Shown here: positions 11,401 through 26,100 of the stretch, piece by piece
Position numbering within the stretch: the first letter of the stretch is position 1
Layout of the letters: the number at the start of each line of letters is the position of its first letter
From: Smittia aterrima
Taxonomy: Eukaryota; Arthropoda; Insecta; Diptera; Chironomidae
Assembly (NCBI GenBank): GCA_033063855.1
Contig: CP093830.1
Location: forward strand, 1,302,854-1,366,853
DNA length: 64,000 bases
Direction of reading: 5' to 3'
The notes under the pieces: model-generated
What the model was told of the DNA's origin: nothing
What the model saw: only the letters and a program-made list of their open reading frames with translations
The model's database searches: none
Made by a program: the position numbers and the translations under genes

Positions 11401-14400
11401 TTCTCTTCTTCGTGATTACGTGCCGAGCTTATCAAAAGAGGAAAACATGCTTTAGCCAGTGAAGATGCATTTGTTAGAGATGGAATTGAAAGTTTAATCA
11501 ATTTAAGGCTACGCCAATGCGGTCAATTTCAAAAACGTCAAAGGGAAAAAAGTTTTCTTCTTCATCACGATGCCGAAGTTTTATGCAAACTTCAACATCC
11601 AACAAATCCCGAAATTGCATTTTCTCGAAACCCGTTTCCATCTGCATCTGCTGTCAATTAATGAGATGCAAATATTGAAATTGATTTTTCCTCAAGAGAG
11701 TGAGAGAAGAGGAAATAATGATGATCAAAACACTTTTCGTGCACATGAATGCTTATAGACAGCACAGGACGGTCGGGGGATTGCATTGAGATAATCAATA
11801 TTCAATTTTTCATCACACAATCGAACACAGATGGTTCAAGCATTTAGAGCGAAAGCAAGCAGGGAGAACGACTGATGTAGCTTGGAGCTTATTGCACCTG
11901 TGAGAGATGATATGAGGAGTGGGCAACAAAAACAAAATATTTGCCTCAATGTTTTCGGTGAAATGATTTATGTGATTATGCCAACAAGTGAGCTTCCCGT
12001 TCAATCGACGGAACATAGCTTAGCGCATAACTTCTGTCGGCAGCAGTGAGTGAAATATCATATGTGTATCGATTTTCAGGCACTGCCATGGAAATTGTAA
12101 TAAATCTACTGTTGTTTTTCGCTCCTTTTTCATTTGATTGAAATGCAAATGCATGTTTGTGTATTGAGCTACGGCAGCACAACAAACCTTGCTTCCATAT
12201 GCGGAATTGATTACATCACTCTCACGTTCAACTAAGTAACCTCGTTCGCTTTTACTGTATTTACTTCTTCGTGAGCGAGAAGAAAAATTTGATCAGGGAT
12301 TGAAATTTTAATCGAATTAACAAACATTCATTTTGAGTAAATCTCTAGTGCACTCTGCATGAATTCAAGTTCCAATTAGATCAGAAAATCTCGAGTGAAT
12401 TTATAATATTTTTAACAAGATGGTCGATCAAGTGGTTGAACTTTAGGGAACTCGTGCATAAATTATGTTTTGTAAAACTCGCTCGGACATTGAAAGAAAA
12501 ACATTTGAAGCAGCATATGCTACTTTTCACAGGGAAATTAACTTTGAGTTATGCCAGGATGCGATGTCGGAATTTTCCCTTTAATTATGGGACTTGGTTC
12601 ACTACACCCTCAACGTTAAATTATTCTACAATTGCAATTGGGAGTTTAATAATTGTTTTGGTGAATAAAAGAGCAGGGAAACTCTCTTTAATTTCCTTCG
12701 GAATTCCTCCGACTTGCTCTGAAAGTAGCAACAAAAGGAAAATCTCACGTTGATTGTGAAGTTGAAAAAAGAAAACTTTTCATTAAACGAAAGAAAAATA
12801 TTTCCGCAAATGTTGTTTCGATGTCATTCTTGGGATTTGTTTGTCAGTGAGGTTTAAGAAAATCTAAACTTTCTCTTGACATCAAGTTACGAGTAGGAAA
12901 TTTCTTTTCCTCAGATTTTCATTTCCCTTTTCTTTGTGCATTATAAACTCTCTAAGGATCACGAAGAATAAAAAAAGAAGAAGAAGAAAAGTCTGAGCAG
13001 AGAAGATTTCTTTCTGTTGTTTGCGCGATGAATCATCGCGGAATCCGTAAAAGTCTTTCACCAAAGAAAGGAAGAGAAAAGTAAATCTTTAGAGATGACA
13101 AAGTATTTGATGATTAAAATGATTCACCGGAGTCGTCTTCACCTCGAGAAGCAGTCAAGAAGATTAAATACTTTGCAACTGCATGAAAATAATAAAGTTG
13201 ACGAGGAAAATCCTTGAAAATTGAATCTTTCTTGGGGAGTTTCCTTCGAAAAGGTGAACGGAGGGAACAAAAAGTTTCCATTAAATATTTCATAAGCCCC
13301 ATCTTTTGCCACATGTGAAAAAATGCGATTTTGATGTCGGAATGGAGTCGAGCTTAAGGTTAGAAAAATGAGATTTTATGTGCAACCTGTTAGCAGAAAT
13401 GAAACACATTTTCCACTGACTGAACTTAGCAGCATAAAAGGAGAACACAAATAAACGTCGGAGGGATCAAATGGAATTTATTCTTTTAGCTTTGAAGAAC
13501 GGAACGCTGCTCTTCGAGTCGAGAAATGCACGAAGGCGGTTGAAAATGTTCATCTCCCAGAGGATACTTTTAGGGATTTATTCCGGAGGAAATAGAAATG
13601 ATTTTTCAGTTGTCTGTGAAGCTTTAGCGCTTGAGTCACTTGACACCATGGTATGGAAGCCCTTCGTTAAATTTGACCTTTGCGATTCCTGTTGTTACTG
13701 AAGGGGAATTTTATATCTTTGCCTTATTTATAACTTTATGACTCACACATTGAGTTTTTTCATCTCAAAGTTTATTTCTTCACAATTTACGGAAGGGAAG
13801 ACAAAGCAATGTTCATGTTTATCACTGGACAAAGTCGTCACGACATTGCGGGAGCGTGTTTTGATCGATTTCGGTCACAGTTTTGTTCGTCAAAGTTCGT
13901 TGAAGAATTCTGAGAAAGAAAATTTGTCTAAAGACCATTTGATCGATGAATAATTTAAAAATCTTATCAATATTGAAAAGCATCGAGGGACGTTCCCTAA
14001 ACTGTCCTGAGCTTCTATTTTTTCTTGAATAACTAACATAAATTTGGATTTTTCTTCATGCTTTTCCGAAAATTCCTTGAATATCCCCTTTGCATTTGGT
14101 CGTAATAACAACAAAAGAAGGGATAGACAAATTTTCGATGTAAATTGAAGGCAAGGTATGGGGTTTAAATATTATTTGAATTTATTCTAATAAAATAAAA
14201 GATAGCGACCCTTTTTTCGTTTCTCCAATAAAATTATATTTTCCTCGATTTTCTCTGAAAGAATTGACACATTGGCAGTTCTAAGTCGAATGTTTGTCAT
14301 CTTTAAAGTGCATCTTTCACAATAAAGCTTTAATAATGCTTAAGGGTCTATTCAAAAATCGTGTCAAGGGCCGGCATAACGAGAATTGGATGTGAGCTCC

Positions 14401-17400
14401 TCAGGGAAGACTTGATGACCCTCGTTCAAAATTTATGAACGCTCTTTAACAAGAAAATCACTAACAACTATTACATATCAGTAATCATTCTACAAGAGAA
14501 TTGGTAAACATGGGCAGAGAACATTGATCATGAAAATTGATGGCGATCCGCCCTCAAATAAAAATCATAAATGCATAATTTTCATGAAAAAAAAGGCAAA
14601 GGACATTCATCATCTTGAGCTGGATTTTTTCTCTTAAATTCACTTTTATGGGACCGTAAAGTCGTGAAGCCCTTTTTCCTCGTTGTCGCCGAATATTTTT
14701 CTTTCAGAAATTGCGTTATTCTTCCTTTCCGGCCAAGTGGAATCCGTTTGCGGGTTTTTTCATTTTTCTTTTTATGATTGTCGACGACAACCGAACATGA
14801 ATGAAACTGAAGAGACAGCAGTCGCCGGTCGGGCAGGTTCAACATTCCAAGCCTGATGTCATCTCAAGTGCTGTCTTATCTTGCGACAACGTTTCAATAT
14901 AAATTAAATGGTTGAAGTTTTATGGCAATTTCTGTCGAAATTTGAAACAGATGAAGAGAAGAAAGCGAGGGAATTGTTAATCTGATCTTTCGGTGCTCTT
15001 CGTTTGTTCTGTTAAACATAAAATCATCGAACCATCTGACGAAATATTTTTGTCTCGTTATGAGAAATTATCTTATTAGGAGACGAGATACCTTAATTGT
15101 TCGTTTAGCTTCTCACATCTGGAAGTGCTTAAAGTTCTCGTGAAGCTGTTTTTTATTATCTTTAGTTTCGTCTGCGGTTCTTGGGATTAGGGCGACCTAT
15201 CCTTCATTCTATGACTCGAGTACGAACATGAATAGTTTCAGGTTTCACTGTTGCTCCAGCGTTTCAATGAAACTTTCATTACAAAGCGTAGAATGAGCAT
15301 TTTAACTGAGATCATAATTAATTACAAAGGATCATGTTTTTTCATAAATGTTTTCACATGTAAATTTAACGACGAATTATTTTTTACGAGCGCCCTCGTC
15401 GTAAGGACTCAAGTGAAATTTGAGGGAAACAAAACAAGTCAAGCGCGTTTTCCATGGAAATTCATTAAATTTTTAATTACTTTCGGCAGCTTGATTAAAC
15501 TTAATAGACGAGCATCTCGTGTTGTTAGTAAAACCTTTTATGATGTTTCTAACTCTCATTCGTGAATATTCTTATCGTGTCAGCTAGCTTTTCGTCATCT
15601 CGAATGCTTTTAATTACGCGGAGAATATTTTATGACGAAAAGTTTTTCCATTGAGACGCAAGGTGGCAGAAAATTATGAAATTCTCAAAGGCACGATGTT
15701 GCCTTCTAAGTCAATTTCAATGCCCATAAAACGGCTTAGATTCGTCTGCGTGGTAATTAATGCCATGAAAAGTTCTGTCAGCTTTTTTCTTTTTTGATGA
15801 ATGTGGGGATTGTGAGTAGAAGTCCATGCGAAGGCGATTTCCTGTTAAGCTTTTAGTAAATAGTTTGATGAAGGAAAAATTAATCGCTTGAGTTATTCAT
15901 GAGCCAAGGCTTTCCTTTCATTCCACTTTTTACGACGAAACTTTCTGCTTTTCTTCATTCATTCAGTTTAGCCTTAACTTTATTGCGTCGTTGGAGGAAA
16001 TATTCGCGCACGCATGGCAAATCGGCAGATCGCATAGCGAGAGAACAAAAATTGAATCATCTTTGCTTGGAGGGCTTTTTATCTGTTAATCAATTTGTTC
16101 CTCCTCTTCAAACCTACTCAGTCTCATTTATCTCTTCCCTAAGGAAGAAAAGCCCTACAAATCTAAAGTTTTCTTCTTTCTGCACTGCCCACGAGAAGTA
16201 ATTTATTCAATGTCAACAAGAATTCTTTTCAGAGAGTTATAAACGTTCTATGAACACTTTGGATCGTGGCATGTTTGGGGAGCCATCGGGGATTTCACAA
16301 TAAATTCGAATAAAACTTGATGCAATTAAAGTCAAAACTTTCTCCGAATTAATTATTCCTGATAGTTCGGAATGGGAGTTGACTTGACTTCCTCCTCTCA
16401 CTAATTAATGCATGAGACTAACTAAATGCCCTTAAATACTAAGGCATTAGAGTTTTCCCGGGGAAAGCAGTCAAATTAACCAACAGCGTCGAGAGCAAGC
16501 TTCAGCCATAAATTTGTTGAACAAATTCTTTCTAAGTTGTTTAGTTTTCTTTCTCTTCTTTTACTTTCGCTTGCTGCTTGAAAAAAGAATTCGGTTGTTT
16601 CATGGCTCATGAATTTTAAAGTGGACCGTTTTATTTATTTCAATTAATAGAAGCGGATGAAGAGAGCACAGAAGCTAAAAAGAGCATTGTTGTCGTTCGG
16701 GGAAATTTCATTTTGCCTCCTCGTAACTTTTCATCGCCGGATCGTATGTCGAGTGAGAGCGAGGAAGAGATTCTAGATTGGAAAATTTATGGCTTAATAA
16801 TTTAGCTTGAATTGTTCATGGGAAAATTCCAAAGACAGACGCGACATTTCATTACGCGCTGGGTTGTGTTCAAGGCGTTTCTGTGAATTATATTCGATCA
16901 TTAACATTGATTATACGGATCTCTAGTCGAAAATTAGAGTTGAAAACAAAAACTGACGTCTGCCTGTAATTTTTGTGTCACGACACATGACGAAGAGTGA
17001 CTGGGTCGCATGACCAAAGGGAAAAACATTTCACATTTTCGTAATTCGATAGTTTCCACTCATTTCTCTTCCTAGTTTTCATTCCACAAAAACTTCGAGA
17101 CTCGCAATGGAACTTCCCGTTTCATCGTCACTAAAATCTAAAAACATCTTGAAAGACGATAGCATGTGACAATTTGTTTTTCAAGAACTCCAAACGACGA
17201 GACCAATGAAAAAACACTTAAGAGATTGCATTGTCTCTTCACTTTCCTAAATGCTTCCGTCAACTTCCTCCTTATTCATCGTGTTGGTGATCTCGACCGT
17301 TTATTTATTGCTTCTTCCGAGATGAGTTTTTAAGGAATCGTGATGTTGAGAAACAAAAACTTGTTGGAAGAGCACTTCGACCACGAACATTGGCAGAGCT

Positions 17401-20400
17401 CTGATTCGCAAGACTTACTCTATCTAATTCAGTTTAAGACACAATCGGAGAAAAGACCCTTTAAAGAAAACTTTTGTGAACTGTATCTAGAAGGAGAAGC
17501 AACACTGCAGATCGAGTAATGGAGATTTAAGAGTTTGGTTTTTACAACTCATTCAAGAACATCACACAAGTACTCGGTCTGAACTTTTAGTTTTCAAAAA
17601 GTGAAATTGTATGAATAAATGAGAAAATGCAAGTCGGAAACTAAAACTTTTCAACAGCAATAAAGTTTCACTATCAAAGAAGGAAAATTATTTTGCACAA
17701 GAGTGCAGTTTTCGGGTTTCCGCAAACTCTATTCCTCGTTTCATTATCTTTTTCTTAGTATTTGCAAAATAGTTTCTTTGATTTAAAATCCTCAGTGGCT
17801 TTTCCGTTTGTGGAGAACGAAATTGTGAGGCCAGCAGAAATCAAATCTTCTTTTTAAAAAAGATCTCAAAGAGAGTGCTGTGCTTGCAAAAGGTTTAAAA
17901 CTTTTCATTAGCGGAAAGAAAATCGATTTTTCTTCTTTTCAAGAGTTTGCATAACGAAATCTTTTTGAGAATCTCTGCTGACTTAGATGTTTGTTCTCTG
18001 ATAATTCAATTAATTTCTGTTTTCAGCTTTGCCCCTAACGTTTGATGTCATTAAAATTTATGGCACGAAGGCTGTCAAAATAAAGAAACTCGCTCGAAAT
18101 GATATTCATCGTCGGTTTGCTTGGGTCGAGTTGATGTTGGCATTTCCGGCATTCAATCGAAAGTCGATTTTAAAGTGAGGCAATTTTCAATTTTCTCTCT
18201 CTCGTGCCAAGAGCCAAAGAAGCAAAACACAAAGTGGCATCATAAAAATCGATGTTTGTGCCATTATAGCGAACGCTTTTCATCTGCTGATGATGATGAT
18301 GCGATTTTCCAACATGAACGGACGCTCTCCACTCAACAGCGAAAGAAAAACAAAAAAACATTTTAATTAAAACTCCTCAGAGAGTCAGTCGCATCTGGTT
18401 TATTGGAAGAAAGAAGAAGCAAGCATCGCTTGAAGGGATCGGTGTGGCTTCTGATACGATTACACAAAAATCGCTTCAGGCTCTCGACATCTTTCGCAAA
18501 GTATCAAATTGAAATTCCAATATAGTTCTTACGACAATAGCCGTCTGACGCAATGTTCTAACAAGCTGGGTCTCTCGAGACCTTTCGAAGCCTGTTTCTC
18601 AATTGCTTGTCAAATGGCAAACAGCAGCAGCGACAGATGAAGATTTGCTTGTATGTAAATGAGATCAGATGGTCGCAAAACAAAATATTTAAAGTTTATC
18701 TCTTTCTCTCTACTACTCGTGTACTCACATGTTCGTTGATTCCAGTTCTTCTCTTCGTCACTTCGTATAAGCCTCATGTTTGTTGTCTTGTTATGGCCTG
18801 TGTTCTCCGACGCTATCTTTGTTTGCCTGCTGATTTCAATATTTCCAACGCAACTTTATGTCTTCTGCGAAGAGTTTTAGGATCACTTTACGATAAGGGA
18901 GAGGGAACGTCTGCCAATTGCTTCTGACTTTTATGACTTAATGGAACGATCTGAGTTGAAAAGAATAATTCTTCAAACATATTTACTAAAAGTATTCCAC
19001 TAAAAATTTCAGCTTCCTCCTTTGATTTTATTCAAAGTTTTACGAGCTAAGTTTTCCGACATCATAAAAAAAATTCCTTTTCTCTTAGCAAAAAAAAATC
19101 GTCGTCGTTTTATTGACGTTGACAGTAAGGTAACTGCTTCTGAGTTTACGACTTAATGAGTTGAGCCCTCTCGTTGTCGGTCAACTTTTTGACTTCGTGT
19201 TGATTTGTTGTTTGAAATTTTTATGATTTTATTAGTTACCGTCAATAAAAATATTTTAGTTTGTTGCAGTTTCGTTGCAGAATGTTTATTGCGATTTCTT
19301 AGAGCGAGTTTTTATGAGTCGAAAAGAAATTCATTAGAATTCATGTTTCTTGTGAAAAATGATTAAACTTTATGGCCGGTTTCCACACTGCAATTGAAGT
19401 TTGCATCTTGGAATGTCGTTCAGTCTTTTTTTTTATTTCTTTATTACTCTTAGTAGCAGTTCTGCTGCCACTTTTATTGTTTACTGCTGTTCTTTGAGAA
19501 GAATTCTCTCTCGAATAGAATTCGCATAGTAAAATGCTGGAACTCTTAATAAACTTTATGTTCCTTAGGTGAGCATAAAACAAATTAGCTTGCAGCAATG
19601 GTATGAGCTCAACTTTGTTTCAAATAAAAACATCGTTCTTTTTATCGACCAACACTCAAATTCGAAACGAAACAAGGCGTTGGTGCACACAATGAGATAA
19701 GACAATTGAAAGTCATAAAATAAATTGTCAAACGATGAAGAGTGCGCGGTAAATTGAAAGAACTCACACGGCGGATATGATTCACGCGCGAATTAAAGAG
19801 ACAAAGAGACCGCGAACACAACAAGTTTAGTTTATTTCAGAAGGGAAACCTCTTTACAATCATCCGTGACACTCTTGAAATTATTGATTTTTGTTTTTTC
19901 CATGAATTGAGTTTTATCCCCTTCGTCACGACTCGTTAGCCGTGATTTCAATGAAGTAAAGTGAATATTATGAAAATGGAATTCACGTCAAGCGAGCGAA
20001 AGCAAAAGAAATGTTTTGGGCTTGGCGATGTTTGCTTTCAACGACTTGTTGCTTTATAATAACAAAGAGATAAGCGTTCGACTTTGTTTCGTGTTTAGAG
20101 CTTTTGGTTCCTCCAACTTTATGACCCTCCGAATACTTTTTTTTGTGCAAACATTAAGGAGGGAAGTGCTTTAGAAGCAAAGTCGGAGAATACACCTTCG
20201 TCATGTTGAGCTATGGATTAACAGAAAATTCAAATTCCATTCAAAATATTCATGAACAACATTTAGCTTATGTAAGGAACCGTGTTCATCCAATATTTAA
20301 ATCCCTTGAAATGAAAGCTCTTTTGCAATTAAAACAAATATTTCTCTTATTTCTCAAATAAACGAAGCGTTCAGCTCTAATTTGTCATAAATAACTCTCA

Positions 20401-22985
20401 ATGGATTGTTTAGTTGGTCGACTAAATTCGACTGAAATTATCAAATACAAACCACGTAAAAGCTTCTCCCTTTCACGGGTGGTTCATATCTGCGGAGAAA
20501 AATTTGTGTGCAAAGCGTCAGATATGAAAATAGAGAGAGAGAAGGAAGGAGCTTTTGGACAAGCCGCAAACAAGTTTACAACACGCCACATTCATAATAA
20601 CCAAGCCGAGAACGTCGAAACTTTTCCATCATATCATCCCACATGAGGCCGAAATTTTAATGATGTTTTTCAGTTGGAAGCGATATCATGAGGCTAGAAA
20701 TTAAATCGCTATTGGACGAACCAGTTGGTCGGCTCTTGATGCAAAAAAAAAACCAAAAAACTTTCTGTTGTGTCAAATCCAATGAATAATTCAGTAAGCC
20801 TCACATAGTTCAAACTATAGCGAGAGTAACCAAAACATTTTCATGGCGAAAAATAAAGTTGGGAAAGATTGTTCCTTGCCACATGAATTTTTAATTGCTA
20901 ACGAAGGTAGAAAATATTTTTCACTCCGCTCTCATCTTCTGCGGTTTTGTGTGAATTTCCCATGATCATGGTGAAGGAAACTTGCTTGAAAATAAAAAGT
21001 AGACATTTACAGCTTAGAATCTCCCTCAAGCATAAGTAATTGCCATTAAATATTTATCAAATCATCGATTGATTTATGAATTTTAAAATTAATATTTTAT
21101 TCGAAAAGTGTGATTTGATGGCCGCAATCTTAGTCACCAACTTTCCTCTTTGAAACCTTATTCGAAGCCATAAAAGAAGGCAAAGCAGCGCACTGAATTT
21201 TGATTCAAACACGTCTCATAAGCCCCGTTTGATTCAACGCAAAACTGACTCACTCTTTGTGAAGCGAAATCTGTTCATTTGAATTTCAAGTGAATGTTGA
21301 TTGTTTGTTTGTTAGAAAGAGCACTCATTAACATGCGTTTTGTGGCGTTCGTTCGCCGAATTGATTTTCATCAAATGCAAATACGACAACGATTTCTATT
21401 CTACGAGAAATCATCAACAAAATATCGAAAACAACATTTCCATGCTCTCTATTGTTATGCAAAAGACCGTTTAAGGGGGAAAACTCACGTGTTCTCGCTC
21501 CATCCCAAACAAACAAGAGCAATTCAATACGAAATTCATGGGCTTCAATTGTTATTTAACAAATAATCGTCATCATGGCAACTCCGCTCGATAACGGGCA
21601 CGAAAAAGAAAAGGCTTTCAACTAAATAGCTCGTGGCACGATACTCGATGACTTAGCTTTGCTTTGAAAACGGTCCCAGATGTCCTTGAATGGGACAAAG
21701 CTCCTCACATGCCTGACTTCGTGCATGCACAGGCAATCGAAGGAAAAAAAATTTGATGACGAAGGGAATTGAATATTTCTTACATAAATCGTACTCAGAG
21801 CTTCTTAAAGTGTGACAAGGATCCGTTTAAAAATGAAGTGCATCAGAAAACTTTAGGAAACCTTGCTAACGACCGACAAAGGAAACTTGGATCGTATCGT
21901 GTTACGTTCACTCCTTTGCCACCCTATCGAATAAAAATGCTTTTATGATCATTATAGAATTTCATAACGCCACATTTTATAAATTTTCCTCTCTTCAGAA
22001 GTCGACAAAGGGCGTGGAACTGGGAATTGTTGTTGTGTAACTGGAGAAAGGCACATCGATGAAGCTCCAAAGGAGCAGAAGGTTCACATTTTATTTCCCA
22101 ACTCTTTCGAGAATATGTCGCACAAACAGACAAATAAAACGATAATGGCGTAATAATATCAAATCACATGGCAGATTTTCGGTTATTTGAGGGAAAAAAA
22201 AACTGGAAATTCAGTTCATTTTATTGATAGCACTTTTCCTTCTGCGAAAATTTATATTCATTGCTTTGCTTGAGCTTGAGTTTGATGGACACATTTTAAA
22301 TTGGAAACTCTCTAAGCTTACTCAAGATATCTTTTCTCTGAAAATTAAAGATTGTTAGCGAGGTGAAGCCGGAGGAAGATTTAATTACTCTTCCGGTAAA
22401 TGAATAAACCTTGAAGCTCGAAAATTCTTCATTAATCGGCAGCTTCATTTTCTAAGGCTTCCTCGCTTTAATTACAGAATTTGTGGGGAGTGAATTCTAT
22501 CGGCTCGTCAAAGGAAAAACGGTAATTTGCTGCCAAAAATAGATTTTATTGTCCACACTTAAAATATTTTCAGAGGGTGGCAGTTAGGGAAAGCACACTA
22601 TTTAACCTAAACCCCATCTCAAAAGTTATCAAGTAACGATAAAATAAGGCAAAGGGGCTTGTCATAAGCAATTAACGATAGATTGATTGATTTTCGACGA
22701 GGGTGGTTTACGATGAAATCAGATTAGAAAGGCAGGGCCGACAATTAGTCAATGCAGGACGAAATAAAAGAAACTTCTGAAACTGATGCTTTGTTTGTTT
22801 GTTATGCAAGGTGTTGATTCAATTAAAAAGGGAGCTCAACCTTTTATGCAAATTCTATATGGTTTGGAGCGAATAAATGTTTGAATAATTCAATTAGCAT
22901 GAAAAATCTCTTGAAACTCTCTGCTATCCATGGCCAATGGATATTAAGCATTCGCTGGTGTGGTGACAACTTTTACGGTTTTGCT
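8500..22985. other. gene-poor block A
   Basis: About 14.5 kb with no supportable gene on either strand. Open frames reach at most about 105 codons, have no family signature, splice context or domain, and look like chance. Small details are a 21-base-offset imperfect repeat of AGGCGAAA at 9683-9690 and 9704-9711, a (GAT)n run near 18286-18301, a 17-bp odd-centred palindrome at 13024-13040, and two neighbouring inverted repeats at 21673-21735. No tRNA boxes, rRNA or transposon ends were seen. Confidence 0.6.
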
Positions 22986-22989
22986 TCGT

Positions 22990-23165
22990 GAATTATTCTC
23001 GTTTTAATCTCCCATATAATTAATATGCGTCTCCTTAATTAGACATAAACTGTGTCCATTGTTAGCCATTAAATTAATAATAAATTAATTATAATCGCGT
23101 AAAACAACGAAATAAGTTTCTTGCTCACTGTAAAAATATTTATACAAACGAATTAATTGCTTTTT
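22990..23165. promoter_or_regulatory. candidate enhancer: homeodomain-site cluster
   Basis: Many ATTA/TAAT cores are packed in about 170 bp: near 22992, 23017-23024 (ATAATTAATAT context), 23035-23041 (TTAATTA), a run through about 23070-23093 ending in AATTAATTATAATCGC, and AATTAATT at about 23152. Homeodomain factors typically bind such cores. AT-richness alone raises the background, so the enhancer reading is inference. Confidence 0.3.
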
Positions 23166-26100
23166 GTGTAACAAACATCGGGCTTGCCACCGCAATGTGA
23201 TGGCACAACATCGCATAACTCATGTTGAGTGCTTTCCCTTGGCCAGGGTCGCAAGTTTTGTTTTAAATAAAGCCGAACAACTAGGCGATAGTTATCTCAT
23301 GGAAATGAAAATAAATAAAATGTGAACATTCTTTCCTTCCTGGCTAAGTCAGTAAATATTTAAAATTCTTTATCTGGTTTGTTTAACCTGGAGAGGAGTT
23401 TGCTTTGTCTATCGCGAGCCGATTCAAATTTCTTGACTTCCGTTTCGTTTCCTATAAAAGTTGTTTGTCGATAAAATTAGATTCCGGTTGTGATAAAAAT
23501 TCTGAAATCTTTTAAACAAATTTCAGTTAACGAATCAATTCTGGAATTCTTTTAAAATAGAAAAAATTCCCAACGCACCGCTTGATCTTTAGTGATCTCA
23601 TGCAGAACGCAAACCAAACCACAAATTGTGTATCTGACTAGCAACTGAGCTCGCCGTGTTCCGGTAGTTTAACTTCGATATGTTATAGAGACGACGTCCA
23701 CCGCGACTTACACTTAAGTTGATGATGTCAAGCTTGATGAAGTATAATTGAGCGAACGAGACGATGAAACAGATGTCTAATATGAAAGGTAATATCGCTG
23801 CTATTAGCGAGAACAATAAACTAATTGTACGCTTTACAGCCAAATAATGTTAAGTTTAAGACTTCACATTGAGCTGTTGACTTACAAATGAGAACAAAAT
23901 GCTTTCCACGAGTTCTGTATTTGTTCATTGGACTGTACGAAATATTTGACTCTTCACGATCCAAAGTCCAGAGCTGACAGGAAATATTTTTCATTTGTCA
24001 AATCAGCAACACTCAACGCGTAATTTATCATTCACTTGCAGGTGCTCTAAAGCATTTCTTCATCATTCAATTGATCAGCAGCTTGGCAAAACACAAAAAT
24101 CGTTGCGACACGACAAGCGATTATCATCGACTGATACTTAAAGACTGTTAAGTTGATGCCACTGAACGCCCGTGGTGAAAAATGTTCTTCTCATTTCTCT
24201 CTTCGCGAAGCTAAATTGCACAGAACGTCGGAGATGAATTGCAGTGCGGTAAATGAGAGGAGAACTTATTAAAATGTAGCGAACATGAAAGAAGGAATAA
24301 GGCGTTAAATGAACGATCGCACGACTTTTGCACAATTTGCCGATCCAGTCCACAATTGTTTGGCGTTAATTTTGCATGTTCCCTCGCTTAGCGGTGAAAA
24401 TGTCAAAGATAAAGAGAGAAAATAAAACTTGCGCAGCGAGAAGTGGACGGTAAACGTTTGCTTTTACGAATCGCCGCTTCTGGACAAATGAAGGAATGCG
24501 CGACGATGTCGTGCAAGCTTTCTTCAGAGCATTTTGGAGAATGAAAAGTGTGAATGCTCGTTGACAGCTTTATTTAGTTTAATGGGTAGCGACGAAAAAT
24601 GTTTGAGTAAAGTTATTTTAAAACAAGTAAATTTGTGTGCTGAGTGAGCATATCCCCTCATTGTCGATATTCTTCGAAGAAAAATCTTTAAAACATTTAA
24701 GGGAGTCGAAGAGGAGGCTCAATGTTTTCATTTATTTTTGCAATTTGTTCAGTATGCAAACATAATTGCAGAGTTAACTTCTAAGCGAATAAAAGCATAC
24801 GCAGAAGAAATTAAATGATAAATTATGAAGAAAACTCGTTCGGCGAAGTTTTAATGTAATTGCCGACTCGAAGATTTAACGACGAACTTTTACGGCGTTT
24901 GCTGCATAAACTTTTACTGCATCATAACAAAACTGGCGTTGAAACGCGGACGATGGACAATTTGTTTCATTAATTTCTTTTTTTTTGCGAGTGGCTTTTC
25001 ATTTTTCTCGCGTGCAAAACTTAGTCTTGCGAGAGTTTTAAGAACAACATATGTTGATGGAAATTTGAAATTTCGCTTTGCTTTTATTTGGATTGGACTG
25101 GGGAGGAAGATTTATAGCAACAACATGCCGCCGAAGTGTGAAAATGTTTTTATTTTATTTTTGTCTTCAAGAAGAAGATTTCTTTTTGCACATTCATCTC
25201 TTCGCTCTGCGCGCATTCATCTTTCAAAGGCTCGTTAGGTGAAGTGAGAAATTCGACGAACTGAATCGTAATTGCATTTACAGCTGTTATCGCGCATGAA
25301 CTCTTCGTTAAACCATCCTCATGCTTTAATGAAAGGCTTATTAATTAAATGATTTTTAAAAGTCTCTGGCAACATTGTGCGAAAATTGTAATGCTCAAGG
25401 TTTTTCGGCGATTTCGCGACGCCCTTTTGAAGATATTTCGCTCGTTCTCTCGTTTGCTTGAAATTCCCCGCCCGAAGAAATCCAAATGAGGAGTTATCGG
25501 GCTCTGTTGCTTAACAAATGAATGGGAAATTGTTAAAAGAAATTGATAGTGGGACAAAACGTCAGTTGAGTATTGGAGAAGACTTGATCGTGACTACTCT
25601 TCACAATTGAACGTTGCTTACCAAGCAAGCCTGAAAATCACTGTAAAAATTTACGGAAATGCAACAAAAAGCAATCATCACACATCAACAAGCCGTTGCC
25701 AAGTCGCATCACGACTTTGTCTTCTTAGTCTTCAATTCTTCCTCCTTCTTTTCACCCCAGCACAAAAGCGCCGAGGTACCATAATTTCCAAAGCAATTAC
25801 TGTTAATAATTCTTTTTGCATTCGATGTATTAATGGGTTCAATTTTTAATTTTCGCTCTTTCTCCATCTCGCTTGAGTTTTGTTTGTGCGCCTTTTCATG
25901 TTGGCTGTGAAGTGTAATTTGCGATTTATTATGTTGGAAGTTCTTAGCGGTTCTGTTTAAGAGGCAGTGAAGTTGAGTGTCCGAGAGCGTTGCAAACTTT
26001 AACAGTCAACAATTACCGTTCGCCTCCACTGACTGTTGTGCAAAAATGATTATTTTTACATAAAAATTTCATGTTAAATTTTCATTCTCGAGACGAATGT

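Noticed and set aside
12569..12579. NF-kappaB-like site (GGAATTTTCCC) and a similar palindrome at 16454-16466
   Set aside because: Tempting beside a Toll gene, but both are over 45 kb away, isolated, and expected by chance in this much sequence.
13024..13040. 17-bp palindrome with 8-bp arms; also a 19-bp one at 31160-31178
   Set aside because: Arms of 8-9 bp are expected a few times in 64 kb of this composition. Listed only as sequence detail.
14582..14845. Basic 87-codon minus-strand frame starting with ATG
   Set aside because: Lys/Arg richness without a recognisable domain, and no supporting signals.
23598..23843. Minus-strand frame resembling a secreted peptide precursor (hydrophobic start, GGRR, end WFGLR)
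   Set aside because: It begins with TTG, has no in-frame ATG or convincing splice acceptor upstream, and the C-terminus lacks the amidation glycine expected of a neuropeptide.
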